Counted from the first letter of the stretch, positions 20,547-31,594 are shown. The stretch: 64,000 nucleotides of DNA from Sphaerulina vaccinii (GCA_022570795.1 JAKUDP010000023.1:1054001-1118000); one strand, 5' to 3'. The notes: generated by a model not told the origin, from the letters alone. Translations and numbers: made by a program.

Positions 20547-23500
20547 CTACTTCCAAATCTTCCACCCCGCCTTCCTCTTACTCTCACTCCTACCCAACTC
20601 ACCCTCATCAGGTCTTCCCTGATCCATACTCGCTCTCCCACCTCCAATACCAAAGAACCTCTCAGCCTTACTACCTCTCCTCTGAGGCGGAAGTGGCTGT
20701 CGACCCATATGCTCTTCTTCAAAGTCTTCGCTACCCGTCAAGCTACCAGTACTGTCTTGCGGACCATCAAATCTGCCATTGCCTCGCGTCGCGTTCGGCG
20801 GAGAACGTCCATAAGGTCCACGATTAGGAGCTGGAGCTGGAGCGTTTGTTCGTCGATGACCGGATTGTGGGTAAGATGTGTTAGGAGCATACTGTTGTTG
20901 TGGTTGCGAAGAGCCAATCGGTGGTCCTGAGCCGTTATACCCTTTCTCATACGCATCTGTATCATTGTGCACCCTACCAGAAGAAGCTCGCGGAGTGTGA
21001 TTGACGATATGACCAGCACTGCCATATCCTTCACTCGCTGAGCGAGCGTGGTATGCGCCTCTTCCAGTACCAGTTAAGCCCATACTAGCAGCCGGACTTG
21101 TAATGCCCGCATTGGGATTCGAGTTGAGGGCAGTATTCTTCTCGGTCCTGAAGTCCGGACTTGGGATCCTAGAGCCATCCGTGGTAGTACCTCGATACTC
21201 ACTGTACTCGGCACTCTCTTTAGGTGCAGCAGCAGCAGCTCCTGTACCTGGGTCGTGGGTGCCATCAAGAGCTTCTCTGTTTCTATTAAGCCGGAGGCGC
21301 TCCATTAGGCTCTTTCGATGAGGCTCAAACTTGGCAGTATTCTGATCACCAGACCCGTCGTACCATAGCGCAGGAACAAGAAGTCTGTATGGCATCGTCG
21401 TGCCAGCTGGGTTGTGCTGATCAACTTCCATGCAAAGCGAGATGTCCAAGCCACCTTCAAGGTTCACATGCCCAAGTGCATCGCTGTGGTCTGCGGCGCC
21501 ATCTGTTCCATTCGGATCGTTCTTGCCAACGAAGGAGAACTTTCGAGGTTGCTTCTCTGAAAGATTGGTTGGTCGTCGCACGAAAGAAGGTCTCTCTGGT
21601 CCAGCATTCAAGGATTCTCTCTCATTGTCCGGGAAGTAGCTGCCTCCAGTGCGCGTCGCCGAAAGGCTGGTAGACCTCTGAACACTACCTGGCCTCTTAT
21701 CTGCCTCGTTGAATGGCCTCGTCTTCTCCAGTGGTTGCGATATCTGAGGTGGGCCTCTCTTCGAAGACCCACTCAGCCTTCTGACTAGTGCCGCAGGACC
21801 TCGAGTAAGACTCATCGTTCGCTTCATGCTTCCTGGAGGATACTTCTTCTCGTTACTCCTAGCCTGCCTATCATCATCGGCTGGCCCATCGAATTGTGCA
21901 GCAGGCTTCGGGGTCGATGGAGGTGTTGAGCCAGGAACATATTCTCTGATAACACAGAAGTTCCTCCTCGGCAGTAGATGATTGTTATTTCTCCTGCTTC
22001 CATCTACATCATGGCTGAACATGGGAATCATGTTCTCGTCGGTCTCAGTATCCAAATGGTGGACCTTGTTTCTCTTGTTGAGCACATCGGCCATCATAGT
22101 CGGCGGAGGTGTATTAACAATAGCTGAGGAAATGATGTTAGGAATGTATCTGTGATCCTTATCCTTCGCAAGTCCTAGCTTAGGAATGCTGAAAAACTGC
22201 CCAACAGCGCCAAGATGCACGTCGCCTCCAAGAATAGTGATCCGGACACTCTTTTCTGCAGCCAACTCTTGCAGCTCTTGGATGAACCAGTTTCGTTCGG
22301 CTTTGTGATGCTTTGCAGTCCAGTGATCGTCTAGGTCGTCCAGAATCTCAACGCCGCCATCGAATTTGTTGACGAAACCGCCGAGCATACCCGTACGTCC
22401 AATGGCCTTGATCGGGTCCATAACCCGACTGGTAAGGATGTTCTCCAAGAAGTTAAGGCGCGGATACGCAATCGGCACTCCAAGGAGCACAATCAGGTGC
22501 TTGGTCTCACCTTGCACAATCTCTCTACGGCAGCGGTCGAAGACAGCATCGTAGGTCTCCTGGCTGAGAATCTCATCGCGCATGCGCTCCGTCCGACAGT
22601 CGAGACCCAAGAAAGCGACATGGCGACCAAGACTCATAAACAAGCTTCGCGACCGCTCGTTGATGTATGGACCAGGCGACTTGCCAAGCAGCCAACTTGG
22701 CTCTTCCACCTCAGTCTCAGCTGCGACGCTCTGATGTTGAAATAACATATAGTACTTAAAGGCGACTGCACCCAAGCCGGTGAAGACTCTGGTGCTCATG
22801 AAGTGGTGTGGGTAACTGCCATAGCCGTCTATGATGTCGTGATCGTCCCAGATGTTGACCATTGGTATCTGCGAGTTGGCCATACTGAACAATCCCTGAC
22901 TGAACCACATCGAGTAGCGATGGAGGTAGAACTCTTCGAGTTCCTCTTGCATCTCGATAGTAAAGTCAGCCTCGTGCTTGTGCTGCGGGTTCTTGGTCTG
23001 GAGCCATTCCCTAAACAGCTCAGTGTCTCGCATAGCACAATCATTGTATATTTGATCACCACCGCCTAGCATGACGTGGAATGGCCGCGCTTGGTGACGA
23101 TTGAGAACATCGCGCCAGAGAGGATCCGGTCCCGAGAACGTGTTGCTGTCAACGGACATGGAGAAGCCGTTGCATGAGTGAAACATGATATTCATGGACT
23201 CGCCTCGTGCTGGAACCCAAAAGCCAATCGCAGGACCTTTGTTGATGCGATATGCTATGCGACTCTGCCGACTACCAAGCTCGACTTCGATACTGAATCT
23301 CCAGAAGGTGTACCCTCGCTCGCTGTGCAAGCGCACAGCCTTAGTCTCGCGGTATCGACCAGCTCTCTCACCGTCTCGTTTCTTGACGCGAGACTTGTCC
23401 TGGAAAGTAATGTGCTGCGTCGGTCGGCCGTCAACACCGACTGTCGCTTGAGGACCCAGAACCGGAGTACGTTGCGCCGAGAAGAGTCCATGATTGTTCT

Positions 23501-25655
23501 CCTCGCGCGAGAGATCAGTGTCGCCATCGATATCGTGTACTGGTCGAACGTATAAAGCTCTCCCGGTACGAGAGAGCTTCGTCTGTCCTGCCGCCGGATC
23601 CTCGTACTCGGGCGGTAGCTCGTGGCCGCTGTCAAGCAAATGCTGTGGTGGAGGTTTATGCAAGTCCATGGGCTGTGCAAACAGCCTAAGTATAGGAGCT
23701 CGAGCCAGATCCGATTGGTCATCTTCAGTGACGATCATGATAGTGCCCTTCCACACTTCTCTCTGCGAGACTGCATTGGTGCGTTGACTTCGAATGGTCT
23801 GCTGGCGTATTCCAGTGTATCGTAGCAGTGGTCCGCACTTCAGGAACAGTCGAGGTTCGAAGCCGTTCGCTTTCTCCTCGTACGGCCCATCGAGCTGTGC
23901 CATGTCCGGTACTGTCTTAGAGCCGCTCGAACTTGACCGCTTTCCATTCTTCTCCCACCAGGCTGCATCGCTGTTGTCCTTGGTAGCAGCTGTTGCTAAG
24001 TCGATGTCGTCAGCTGTCAGAACTGCTGGCTTAGCATTCCGCCAGTCATCGAGAGGCTTGGAAGACTGATAACCACGATGTGGCTCATGTTCACGATGGA
24101 AGAAGCCTCGTACACCATGATGTTGCTTGTCTTGGTGGTCTTTCACCTTGCCTGCGCTCGAGAACCCTACTTGCTCCCTAGCCTGCTGCGCATTCGCCGT
24201 CTGGGGAGGTTTGACATAGCGGACACCCTCCTCTGGGCGAGAGTTCTCCACAGCTTCTCGAGGAACAGGATCGGGCGGGATATGCGCATCGGCAGCCTTT
24301 TGCTCCTTCTTCGAGCCAGAAAGACCTCCTATGCGATCTCCATGCAGGAGACTGCGTGAGCCTGAGTCGTCAGTTTGACCACCAGCAGTTCGCTTCTGCA
24401 GCTTCTTGCTATTGCTCCTGCTCACGTTCGCGCCACTCTCCTGAGACAGAGGGCTGATGGGGCCGCTGGGGACTTCACGCTCTATTTGACTCTTGCGCAA
24501 TGGGCTGATCGGCATGCTGGCGGCATCGCTCTGTATCTGACTTCTGCGTTTGTCGTATGCCACCTTGCCACGCTCAGCCGCACCAGGAGAATAGCCTGCG
24601 CTCGAGATTGACGGTCCACTCCACGCTGCAGCTTCAGCGCCTGCAAAGCCCGAGTTCCTAGCACGGTACTTGCGACTGTCTGATCGTGCAACATCCGTTG
24701 GTTCTGCACCTTCTCGCGCATCTTGAGCAATTGAAGCCACGGGCTGTGATCGTCGTTCTGGGCCTCGGTCGTATGTCTTCGATTGGTTCGCAACCGGTGG
24801 GGTGGACTGTTCAGTCGGGCTGGTCGGTGACATGTTCTCCCTCATCAGCGAGTCTCTGGCATCCCTGAAACGCTTCGCGCCAGCTTCTGCGTGTGTCTCT
24901 GATACACTACGCGTTCTCTCCTTCTGGCTCGAACGTCGTGTGCCCCCGTCGCTCACGACCCTTGGTTTCTCACTGCGCACCGTGCTACTCCGCTCCACCC
25001 CAGGCTCTCCTCTACCACCTGCAATGCTCTTCTGCCGCACTTTCTCCTCAGCGTGGGCTACCCTCGCTCTCTTCTCTTCCTTGCTCCACGTCTCGAGATT
25101 CTGCAGCGGACTGCGATCCGGTACAGATCCTCGTCTCACAAGTTCGGAGATATTGCTCGCGTTGCTAGTCTGTCGTTGCTTGGAAGATTGTGCTGGTGCT
25201 GGCACTGGCTGGGTTACATTCGCAGTCCTCGGGGACATGGGATCAGGACTCCATGGCTTCGATCGCACGTTGGTAGGCACATCATCAGGATCCACCTTCA
25301 ATGCTGGCTGTCTTGCTTGATCTGCAGCTGGTTCTGGGAACGTCGTCTTGAATTCATCGTCTGGATTCACGACGCGTGATGGCTTGCTCTCGAGCGTGTT
25401 GCTGCGCTCTTTCCGCCGGCCATCAGCCCGCGAAGTACCGTTTGTGCCATCTGGCAAGCCTGTGCGATCAGAGAAGGAACGCTTGCCATCTCCTGCTTGT
25501 GGCTGGTAGTACGAGTAGGGTCCCGTTGTAACATGCGGATTGGAATAGAAGCCCGGTCCGATTTGAGCCTTTGGTGCTGCGTTAACCTGCTCGAAGAAGC
25601 CTGTGTCGGGATTGCGTGACCATAAACCAGATTGTCGTCGTTGGTGTTCCGACAT
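20547..25655 (-). CDS. giant PhoD-like phosphatase with long disordered arms
   Basis: 1702 aa without introns. The metallophosphatase core lies roughly at residues 750-1230: 'GGGDQIYNDC' near 865, 'IWDDHDIIDGYGSYP' near 937 and 'ITILGGDVHLGAVG' near 1143 are the metal-ligand motifs of the PhoD/alkaline phosphatase D-like fold. The first ~600 residues and the last ~400 are low-complexity, rich in Ser, Pro, Arg and charged residues, with many basic-site repeats such as RRSxS, suggesting phospho-regulated disordered regions. No signal peptide or membrane span is evident, so it is probably cytoplasmic or at a membrane surface. Large fungal PhoD-like proteins of this shape are common; the substrate is unknown (phosphodiester or phosphomonoester). 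Confidence 0.87.
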   Translation of the reverse strand: MSEHQRRQSGLWSRNPDTGFFEQVNAAPKAQIGPGFYSNPHVTTGPYSYYQPQAGDGKRSFSDRTGLPDGTNGTSRADGRRKERSNTLESKPSRVVNPDDEFKTTFPEPAADQARQPALKVDPDDVPTNVRSKPWSPDPMSPRTANVTQPVPAPAQSSKQRQTSNASNISELVRRGSVPDRSPLQNLETWSKEEKRARVAHAEEKVRQKSIAGGRGEPGVERSSTVRSEKPRVVSDGGTRRSSQKERTRSVSETHAEAGAKRFRDARDSLMRENMSPTSPTEQSTPPVANQSKTYDRGPERRSQPVASIAQDAREGAEPTDVARSDSRKYRARNSGFAGAEAAAWSGPSISSAGYSPGAAERGKVAYDKRRSQIQSDAASMPISPLRKSQIEREVPSGPISPLSQESGANVSRSNSKKLQKRTAGGQTDDSGSRSLLHGDRIGGLSGSKKEQKAADAHIPPDPVPREAVENSRPEEGVRYVKPPQTANAQQAREQVGFSSAGKVKDHQDKQHHGVRGFFHREHEPHRGYQSSKPLDDWRNAKPAVLTADDIDLATAATKDNSDAAWWEKNGKRSSSSGSKTVPDMAQLDGPYEEKANGFEPRLFLKCGPLLRYTGIRQQTIRSQRTNAVSQREVWKGTIMIVTEDDQSDLARAPILRLFAQPMDLHKPPPQHLLDSGHELPPEYEDPAAGQTKLSRTGRALYVRPVHDIDGDTDLSREENNHGLFSAQRTPVLGPQATVGVDGRPTQHITFQDKSRVKKRDGERAGRYRETKAVRLHSERGYTFWRFSIEVELGSRQSRIAYRINKGPAIGFWVPARGESMNIMFHSCNGFSMSVDSNTFSGPDPLWRDVLNRHQARPFHVMLGGGDQIYNDCAMRDTELFREWLQTKNPQHKHEADFTIEMQEELEEFYLHRYSMWFSQGLFSMANSQIPMVNIWDDHDIIDGYGSYPHHFMSTRVFTGLGAVAFKYYMLFQHQSVAAETEVEEPSWLLGKSPGPYINERSRSLFMSLGRHVAFLGLDCRTERMRDEILSQETYDAVFDRCRREIVQGETKHLIVLLGVPIAYPRLNFLENILTSRVMDPIKAIGRTGMLGGFVNKFDGGVEILDDLDDHWTAKHHKAERNWFIQELQELAAEKSVRITILGGDVHLGAVGQFFSIPKLGLAKDKDHRYIPNIISSAIVNTPPPTMMADVLNKRNKVHHLDTETDENMIPMFSHDVDGSRRNNNHLLPRRNFCVIREYVPGSTPPSTPKPAAQFDGPADDDRQARSNEKKYPPGSMKRTMSLTRGPAALVRRLSGSSKRGPPQISQPLEKTRPFNEADKRPGSVQRSTSLSATRTGGSYFPDNERESLNAGPERPSFVRRPTNLSEKQPRKFSFVGKNDPNGTDGAADHSDALGHVNLEGGLDISLCMEVDQHNPAGTTMPYRLLVPALWYDGSGDQNTAKFEPHRKSLMERLRLNRNREALDGTHDPGTGAAAAAPKESAEYSEYRGTTTDGSRIPSPDFRTEKNTALNSNPNAGITSPAASMGLTGTGRGAYHARSASEGYGSAGHIVNHTPRASSGRVHNDTDAYEKGYNGSGPPIGSSQPQQQYAPNTSYPQSGHRRTNAPAPAPNRGPYGRSPPNATRGNGRFDGPQDSTGSLTGSEDFEEEHMGRQPLPPQRRGSKAERFFGIGGGRASMDQGRPDEGELGRSESKRKAGWKIWK

Positions 25656-26327
25656 GGTTAGCTATCAATACATGAGTCGAGGAAGCTCTAGCGTGGTTGT
25701 TTCAATTGCTTCAACGTCGGGTACTGTACCATAAGAACCACTTCGGAACAACAAGAAAGTCAATGGCAGAAAGCAGACATTAGAGTGTATCATATCAATA
25801 CCATCAAAACGAGAGGAAGAGAAAGTGTAGGATCAAGGAGGGTGGCACACTTAGCTGGGTTGCGTTCTTCTTGCGGTGGCTGGTATTGCGTAGCTCATTG
25901 GGCAGCACAGTCGAGATGCATGCACATGTCCACGTGTAGGACTTCGTATCACATCTTCATATGACACCATACCACGAGAACTGCCAAACGAGCGGTATAG
26001 TCGGTACAGTATGGAAGGCCAGGATGTCGAATGAGGAGACTCCACAATGTCTCTCCGGGCGATGATGGATGTGATGGATGAAAGAGCCGTGGTTCATCAA
26101 GTCAAGCTCCTTTGTCTCCAAATTCCCGAAGCCAAATGTATTGGTGTTCCCTTCCAGCTCCGTGAGGCCACCTTTGACGGACCACATCTCACATCACACA
26201 TCACTTTACTTCTCCAACACTCTTACAGTCAGTCTCTTGACCACTTCGCGCGCACAGTTGCCCCTTTTGATGCATTTGACGACATGAGAGCGACGATATC
26301 GACAGAACATTGCTTTGCGCCGCCATC
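25656..26327. promoter_or_regulatory. divergent promoter region, PhoD-like / kexin
   Basis: 672 bp between two genes transcribed away from each other. An open frame at 26047-26331 overlaps the kexin start but has no protein character; it may act as an upstream open frame in the KEX2 leader. No operator could be identified. Confidence 0.45.
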
Positions 26328-28919
26328 ATGAAGTGGTCGAGTCTCCTGCCTGCTGCGCTACTCGCTACCTCCGCTGGCGCATTGGAATCTGCACGCCGAA
26401 TACGCGACTACGACACCTACGACTACTACGCCGTACACCTACGACCGGATCAGGATCCACAGAAAGTTGCTTCAGCGATTGGGCTACAGTACGATGGACC
26501 CGTAGGAGAACTAGAAGACCATTACTTCTTTCGGGATACAGCCCCGAAGCACGAATATGACCACATCACCACATTGAAAGACGACCTGAAGCGAAGGCGG
26601 CGGAAACGCGATCCCGGAGCTGCAGCGCCACATGTCCTGGACAGTGTACGATTATCAGAGAAGCAGGAGCCACATAAGCGATTCCCGCGTGTGAAGCGAC
26701 GCCCGCCACCAGAATCACAGAACCTAGTCTCACGACAGGGCAAGTTTGGCGCTGAGCCTGTAGCATGGGCGGTGGCTGAGCAGGCGGAGGTCGCATTGAA
26801 TTTGAGCATATCGGATCCTATATTTAAGGAGCAGTGGCATTTGTACAACCCAATAGAGGTCGGGCACGACATCAACGTAACAGGCGTATGGATGAACGGA
26901 GTCACTGGAAAGAACATTAAAACTTGTATTGTGGATGATGGGCTGGACTTCCACAGCGGCGATCTCAAGGATACCTACTTCGCAGCTGGCAGCTGGGATT
27001 ACAACGACCCAGGACCAGATCCTCTGCCTAGACTGTCGGACGACAAACACGGGACACGATGTGCAGGAGAGATTTCAGCTGGAAAGAACGATGTCTGTGG
27101 TGTCGGTGTGGCGTATGATGGACAAGTCGCAGGCGTGCGTATTCTTAGCAAAAGCATCTCAGACGCTGACGAAGCCGAGGCAATGAACTACGCATACCAG
27201 CAGAATCACATCTACTCTTGCTCTTGGGGACCTCCGGACGATGGTGTTGCCATGGAAGCACCTGGGATCTTGATCAAGAGAGCTATGTTGCAAGGTATTC
27301 AGAAAGGACGGGGTGGCTTGGGCAGCATCTATGTCTTTGCCATTGGAAATGGTGCAGCGAACGATGACAACTGCAATTTCGATGGCTACACCAACTCAAT
27401 CTACTCGGTTAGTGTCGGAGGCATCGATCGCAAAGGCCAACATCCTTACTACAGCGAGAAGTGCTCAGCGCAGCTTGTCGTTACGTACTCATCTGGCTCT
27501 GGTGATGCGATTCACACCACAGACGTGGGTGCGAACGCTTGCTACGTTAGTCACGGTGGCACGTCCGCCGCGGGACCTCTTGTAGCTGGCATCTATGCAC
27601 TTATGAGTGAGGTCAACCCCAACCTCACCTGGCGAGATTACCAGTGGATTACGGTGCTGAATGCAGTCAAGCTCATCGATCAAGGCAGCGACTGGCAGAT
27701 GAATAAGGCTGTGGGTCGTGAATTCAGTCACCAGTTTGGATATGGAAAGGCGGACGCATGGGCATTTGTCGAAGCCGCCAGGACCTGGAAGAACGTGAAG
27801 CCGCAAGCATGGTATTTCAGCCCATGGCTGCACGTCAAGCAAGCTATTCCGCAGGGCCAGAATGGGTTGGCACACACGTTTGAGGTGACTGAAGAGCATT
27901 TGAAGCAGTCCAACCTAGCGCGCGTCGAACATGTCCTGGTCACGATGAACGTCGAGCACACTCGTCGTGGTGATCTTTCTGTCGATCTGATCAGTCCCTC
28001 TGGCATGAAATCTGAGCTAGCAACACATCGTCGAAATGACAACACTGCGGCCGGCTATGCTGACTGGACCTTTATGTCAGTTGCTCACTGGGGAGAGTCA
28101 GGCGTCGGCAAGTGGACAGTCATTGTCAAGGACACGCGGGAGAATGATCACCAAGGCACTTTCATCGACTGGCACTTCAAGCTCATGGGCGAAAGCATTG
28201 ATGGCGAGAAGCAGGAACTCCTACCGATGCCAACCAATCATGACGACGATGACCATGATGTCTACGCAGTACCCACGCAAACTGTTACCGCCATCACGAC
28301 TTCAGTCGCACACCCAACTGATGTCCATGGCCAGCCAGTCGGCAATCCTACCGATCATCCAGACCGACCTACCAAGCCAACTCCTTTCACAGCAGCAGCC
28401 ACGCCGACGCCAACGTCAGGTGCAGATGAAGGTGACAAGGAAGACGAGGTTGCGAAGCCAACAGCTTCTGGTTCTCCAGACGACAGTAGCAGCAGCTGGC
28501 TTCCCGAGAAATGGCCGCACTTTGGTGTTTCTTCTAGGACGGCAACCTGGCTGGTCGGCTTTGTTGTTCTGCTCCTTGTCTTCTTGTCGGTTCTCGCAGG
28601 CTATTGCTTCTTCGCTCGTAACAAGAGAAACAAGAGACGACGAGATCTTGGCGAATTCGAGATGGTTGACCAGGATGATGCGGACGAATCGGCTCCACTT
28701 GCAGCCAACGGAAAAGCGCGTCGCCAGAAGGGCAACGATTTATACAATGCATTTGCCGAGGGCAGCGATGTGGATGAGTTCGAGCTTGGATCAGATGATG
28801 AAGACGAGCATGATGACTTCGGAGAGGGCAGCTCGGGGAGCAGCAGCCATGATAGAGCCAATCCTGCGGACAGATATAGAGATGAGGAACCTTATAAGGA
28901 AGGAACCAACATTCAATGA
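26328..28919 (+). CDS. KEX2: kexin, Golgi proprotein convertase
   Basis: 863 aa from ATG 26328 (an ATG six codons upstream would spoil the signal peptide). Order: signal peptide (1-~19), prodomain with basic self-cleavage sites ('KRRRRKRD', 'KRFPRVKRR'), subtilisin-like catalytic domain with D203 ('CIVDDG'), H241 ('DKHGTRCAG') and S413 ('GGTSAAGP'), P domain (~480-640), Thr/Pro-rich stalk, one membrane span (~738-760) and an acidic cytosolic tail for Golgi retrieval. Kexin cleaves secretory precursors after Lys-Arg pairs, including pheromone, cell-wall and secreted-protein precursors. All catalytic residues are present. The length matches fungal kexins (about 800-900 aa). No introns. Confidence 0.95.
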   Translation: MKWSSLLPAALLATSAGALESARRIRDYDTYDYYAVHLRPDQDPQKVASAIGLQYDGPVGELEDHYFFRDTAPKHEYDHITTLKDDLKRRRRKRDPGAAAPHVLDSVRLSEKQEPHKRFPRVKRRPPPESQNLVSRQGKFGAEPVAWAVAEQAEVALNLSISDPIFKEQWHLYNPIEVGHDINVTGVWMNGVTGKNIKTCIVDDGLDFHSGDLKDTYFAAGSWDYNDPGPDPLPRLSDDKHGTRCAGEISAGKNDVCGVGVAYDGQVAGVRILSKSISDADEAEAMNYAYQQNHIYSCSWGPPDDGVAMEAPGILIKRAMLQGIQKGRGGLGSIYVFAIGNGAANDDNCNFDGYTNSIYSVSVGGIDRKGQHPYYSEKCSAQLVVTYSSGSGDAIHTTDVGANACYVSHGGTSAAGPLVAGIYALMSEVNPNLTWRDYQWITVLNAVKLIDQGSDWQMNKAVGREFSHQFGYGKADAWAFVEAARTWKNVKPQAWYFSPWLHVKQAIPQGQNGLAHTFEVTEEHLKQSNLARVEHVLVTMNVEHTRRGDLSVDLISPSGMKSELATHRRNDNTAAGYADWTFMSVAHWGESGVGKWTVIVKDTRENDHQGTFIDWHFKLMGESIDGEKQELLPMPTNHDDDDHDVYAVPTQTVTAITTSVAHPTDVHGQPVGNPTDHPDRPTKPTPFTAAATPTPTSGADEGDKEDEVAKPTASGSPDDSSSSWLPEKWPHFGVSSRTATWLVGFVVLLLVFLSVLAGYCFFARNKRNKRRRDLGEFEMVDQDDADESAPLAANGKARRQKGNDLYNAFAEGSDVDEFELGSDDEDEHDDFGEGSSGSSSHDRANPADRYRDEEPYKEGTNIQ

Positions 28920-29115
28920 GGGGCGTTTTGGGATTGGGCATCTTGATGGCGCTTTATAGCATCGCGACAGCTATAGTATATATGTCAAATGAACCTGTGA
29001 ATGCATCAAATATACGACGACTTCCCGAACGGAGATTGCTTGGCAGTTTTCAGATTACTGTAAGCCACTTCTCTTTCCTTCACCTCAGTCTCGTTTCTAT
29101 TTCGTCATCCTCCTT

Positions 29116-29995
29116 ATGTCCGCCGCATCGCAGCACCAAGAAGTCATTGCAGTACTGACAGAGCGCTACACCCTCCTACATGATCTAGCTGCAATTCCTG
29201 AAAATTCCCTTCGTTTCCCCAATCCAGAAACTGGTCTACATGAGTCAGGCTCTATTAACGCCGAAGCTGCATGGGAAGCAGGTTACGATGAAGAAGCGAT
29301 TAGCTTGATGTATGCGTTACCATATCTGGACGTCGCTGTTCATGATTGGGATGTAGAGCTCCTGCCTAGCACATATATTACGACCTACTTGGGAGCAGAT
29401 CTGGACGAAGTCGAGTTCGAGGGTCAGCGCGAGATGCTCCAAGACGAATTGATACCATCAACCGCTTTGCGTTTGACCTGGAGTGAGGGAGGCTATGGCC
29501 ATGTTCTTGTCTATGACTGTGAAACGAGTGAGGATCATCGGTCGACAATTATATACATACCTCCTTAGCTGACAATCCTACTGTAGAGCTCATGACTCTC
29601 CCTGGCAGCCGATGAACAATCCCGAAGATGTTAATGACTACTCTTACGTCCCAGCGAGACCACCACGCGATGTTCTTGGGCCGATCATTCAGGACTATCG
29701 GCGACTACATTACTTAGTAACCCCGATTGGCGTTGATCACAACCATGCTTTGTTCTCCGAATCTGGAGGAGAGCCGCCCAGCGACTGGGATGAGAGAAGT
29801 CGCCGCCGATGGAAAGGTCAGTATGATGTATGGACAGCAACACGCCAGCTCAAAGACCTGTATCTCGAGTACGGGTGGGATATGGTTGTTGTGGAGCAGC
29901 CACGTTTTCGGCGAGCTGAATTCCTCCGAAAGAGGTCTCGTTATTGGAACGAGATCATTGAGCCACTTCGGAAGGCTGAGGATGGAATTGAGTAG
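29116..29995 (+). CDS. unknown fungal protein (two exons)
   Basis: Exons 29116-29527 and 29589-29995 with a 61-bp GTGAGG...AG intron give 272 aa; the reading frame is restored only with the acceptor at 29587-29588. The sequence is acidic and hydrophilic, rich in Tyr/Trp ('LPYLDVAVHDWDVELLPSTY', 'RLTWSEGGYGHVLVYDC', 'WDMVVVEQPRFRRAEFLR'), without signal peptide or membrane span. I do not recognise the family. A SMI1/KNR4-like fold was considered from the 'WSEGGYGHVLVYD' strand pattern but cannot be supported. It lies 200 bp downstream of kexin, same strand. Confidence 0.65.
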
Positions 29996-30199
29996 GACAA
30001 CATCATATAGTAGGAATCTCACAACGGCCGCATTCCGCTCGTGAATCTTGGCATCGGCGAGCTTGGACTTCGTGGTTTACTTCACTTACCACGAGCACTT
30101 CTTCATCTTCATACCATTGTTGCCATGCCTTGTATCTGGCCAGTGAAGGCTACAACGTGACAGTCCCGGTACCTTTCCGCTGCATCTGATACCGGTACA

Positions 30200-31594
30200 A
30201 TGGTTTCCGGCAGCATTTCCATTGTGACCCGACAATGTACTCCTCGAGTGCCATTGCGTCACGTGTCCTGGCGGGGTGTACCAGTAGCACACCATCACTT
30301 CTCTCTTCATTCCTCTCCTACACACTCCAGACCATACCATAGGAGCCGAAGCACGCTGACGAGACATTATGCCAACAATCAGCTTAACCCAGGAGACGGC
30401 CTCCGTAGGTCAGTACACCAGTCCTCCATCGTTACCCAGAAACGTTACAAATCATCTTCGACAGAGTCATCCCAGAACCCATTGAAAGGTCTCTGGAAGC
30501 CCACCCATCTCCAACGCCTCCACTACGGCTCCGATAGCGTAAAGGATCATCTCCTCTCATGTCTACCATCCGAGACATCGAAGGCCTTCATCCTCACTGG
30601 CAACTCTCTAGCCACCAAGACTCCCTTGATCAAGCAGATCGAACAACTACTAGGAGACAAACATGCCGCCACTTTCAGCAAAATCGGCCAACACGCCCCT
30701 GTCAAACAACTCGACGAGGCTACAGAACTCGTCCTGAAAGATCCTTCTATCGACACCATAATCTCAGTAGGCGGAGGTTCACCAATCGATAGCGCGAAAG
30801 CCATATCCTACCGCTTGAACGAGAAACAGAAAGATAAATGGCTGTACCACATCACCATACCTACAACGCTCAGCGCAGCAGAATGTACGCTTGGGGCAGG
30901 TTATACGAACGAAGATGGGATGAAAACAGGAGTCGCAGCACCTCAGCTCGCACCGAATGTTATCATCTATGATAGTAAATTTGGTCTCGAGACTCCGGAA
31001 TGGTTGTTCAAAAGTACGGGGCTGAGAGCACTGGATCATGCTATGGAGCTCATGTACCACCCAACTTCTACGGAAATTTGTCGGTCCAACTGCTTGCTGG
31101 CAGCGAATGGCCTTTTCGAAGGACTGAAAGAGTATAACCAGAATCCGAAAGACGAGCAGGTGGCTACAAGACTGCAATTGGCTGCGTTCCAATCGCTTGG
31201 CTTCTTATCTTTGAACGTCAAAGGAGGACTAGGCTTGAGTCATACACTAGGCTACGCGCTGGGAAGTCCTTTCCAGATTCCACATGGTATAACATCGTGC
31301 CTGACTTTGGGACATGTGGTGAAGTTGAAAGCTGAGAGTTCGGAAGAGGATGCTAAGCAGTTGGCGAGAATGGCACCTTTTGTTGGTGTCACGAAGAGTG
31401 GTGACGCGAAGAAGGATGGAGTGGCTGTGGGAGATGCTATACTGAAGCTTGTGGAGGATATTGGACTCAAGACGACATTAACAGAGAAGGGTGTGGGTAA
31501 GGACAAGGTTGATTGGATTGTGAAGACCGCTACGAGGCAGGAGAGTGGACCTGTATATGAGAAGGTGAAAGAGTTGGTTGAGAAGCTGTATTAG
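30200..31594 (+). CDS. iron-containing alcohol dehydrogenase family, probably mitochondrial
   Basis: 464 aa. The first ~90 residues are Arg/Ser/His-rich without acidic residues, as in mitochondrial presequences. The catalytic part begins near 'LHYGSDSVKDHL' and carries the NAD(P)-binding 'SVGGGSPIDSAKAI' and metal-site histidines in 'RALDHAMELMY', 'GLGLSHTLGYALG' and 'QIPHGITSC'. These are marks of group III (iron-activated) alcohol dehydrogenases, including maleylacetate reductases. The short dehydrogenase core and 'LSAAECTLGAGYT' resemble the maleylacetate-reductase branch, which completes breakdown of hydroxylated aromatics; this subfamily assignment is inferred. Inner methionines are few, so the long N-terminus is kept. 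Confidence 0.83.
   Translation: MVSGSISIVTRQCTPRVPLRHVSWRGVPVAHHHFSLHSSPTHSRPYHRSRSTLTRHYANNQLNPGDGLRRSVHQSSIVTQKRYKSSSTESSQNPLKGLWKPTHLQRLHYGSDSVKDHLLSCLPSETSKAFILTGNSLATKTPLIKQIEQLLGDKHAATFSKIGQHAPVKQLDEATELVLKDPSIDTIISVGGGSPIDSAKAISYRLNEKQKDKWLYHITIPTTLSAAECTLGAGYTNEDGMKTGVAAPQLAPNVIIYDSKFGLETPEWLFKSTGLRALDHAMELMYHPTSTEICRSNCLLAANGLFEGLKEYNQNPKDEQVATRLQLAAFQSLGFLSLNVKGGLGLSHTLGYALGSPFQIPHGITSCLTLGHVVKLKAESSEEDAKQLARMAPFVGVTKSGDAKKDGVAVGDAILKLVEDIGLKTTLTEKGVGKDKVDWIVKTATRQESGPVYEKVKELVEKLY

Noticed and set aside
22366..25379. Open frames antisense to the PhoD-like gene (up to 172 codons)
   Set aside because: They are shadows of a GC-rich real coding frame and encode low-complexity Ser/Leu/Arg peptides.
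26047..26331. 94-codon open frame before kexin as a gene
   Set aside because: It overlaps the KEX2 start and lacks any family feature; treated as leader sequence.
29116..29995. SMI1/KNR4 (SUKH) assignment
   Set aside because: Only a vague strand pattern; key motif not found.
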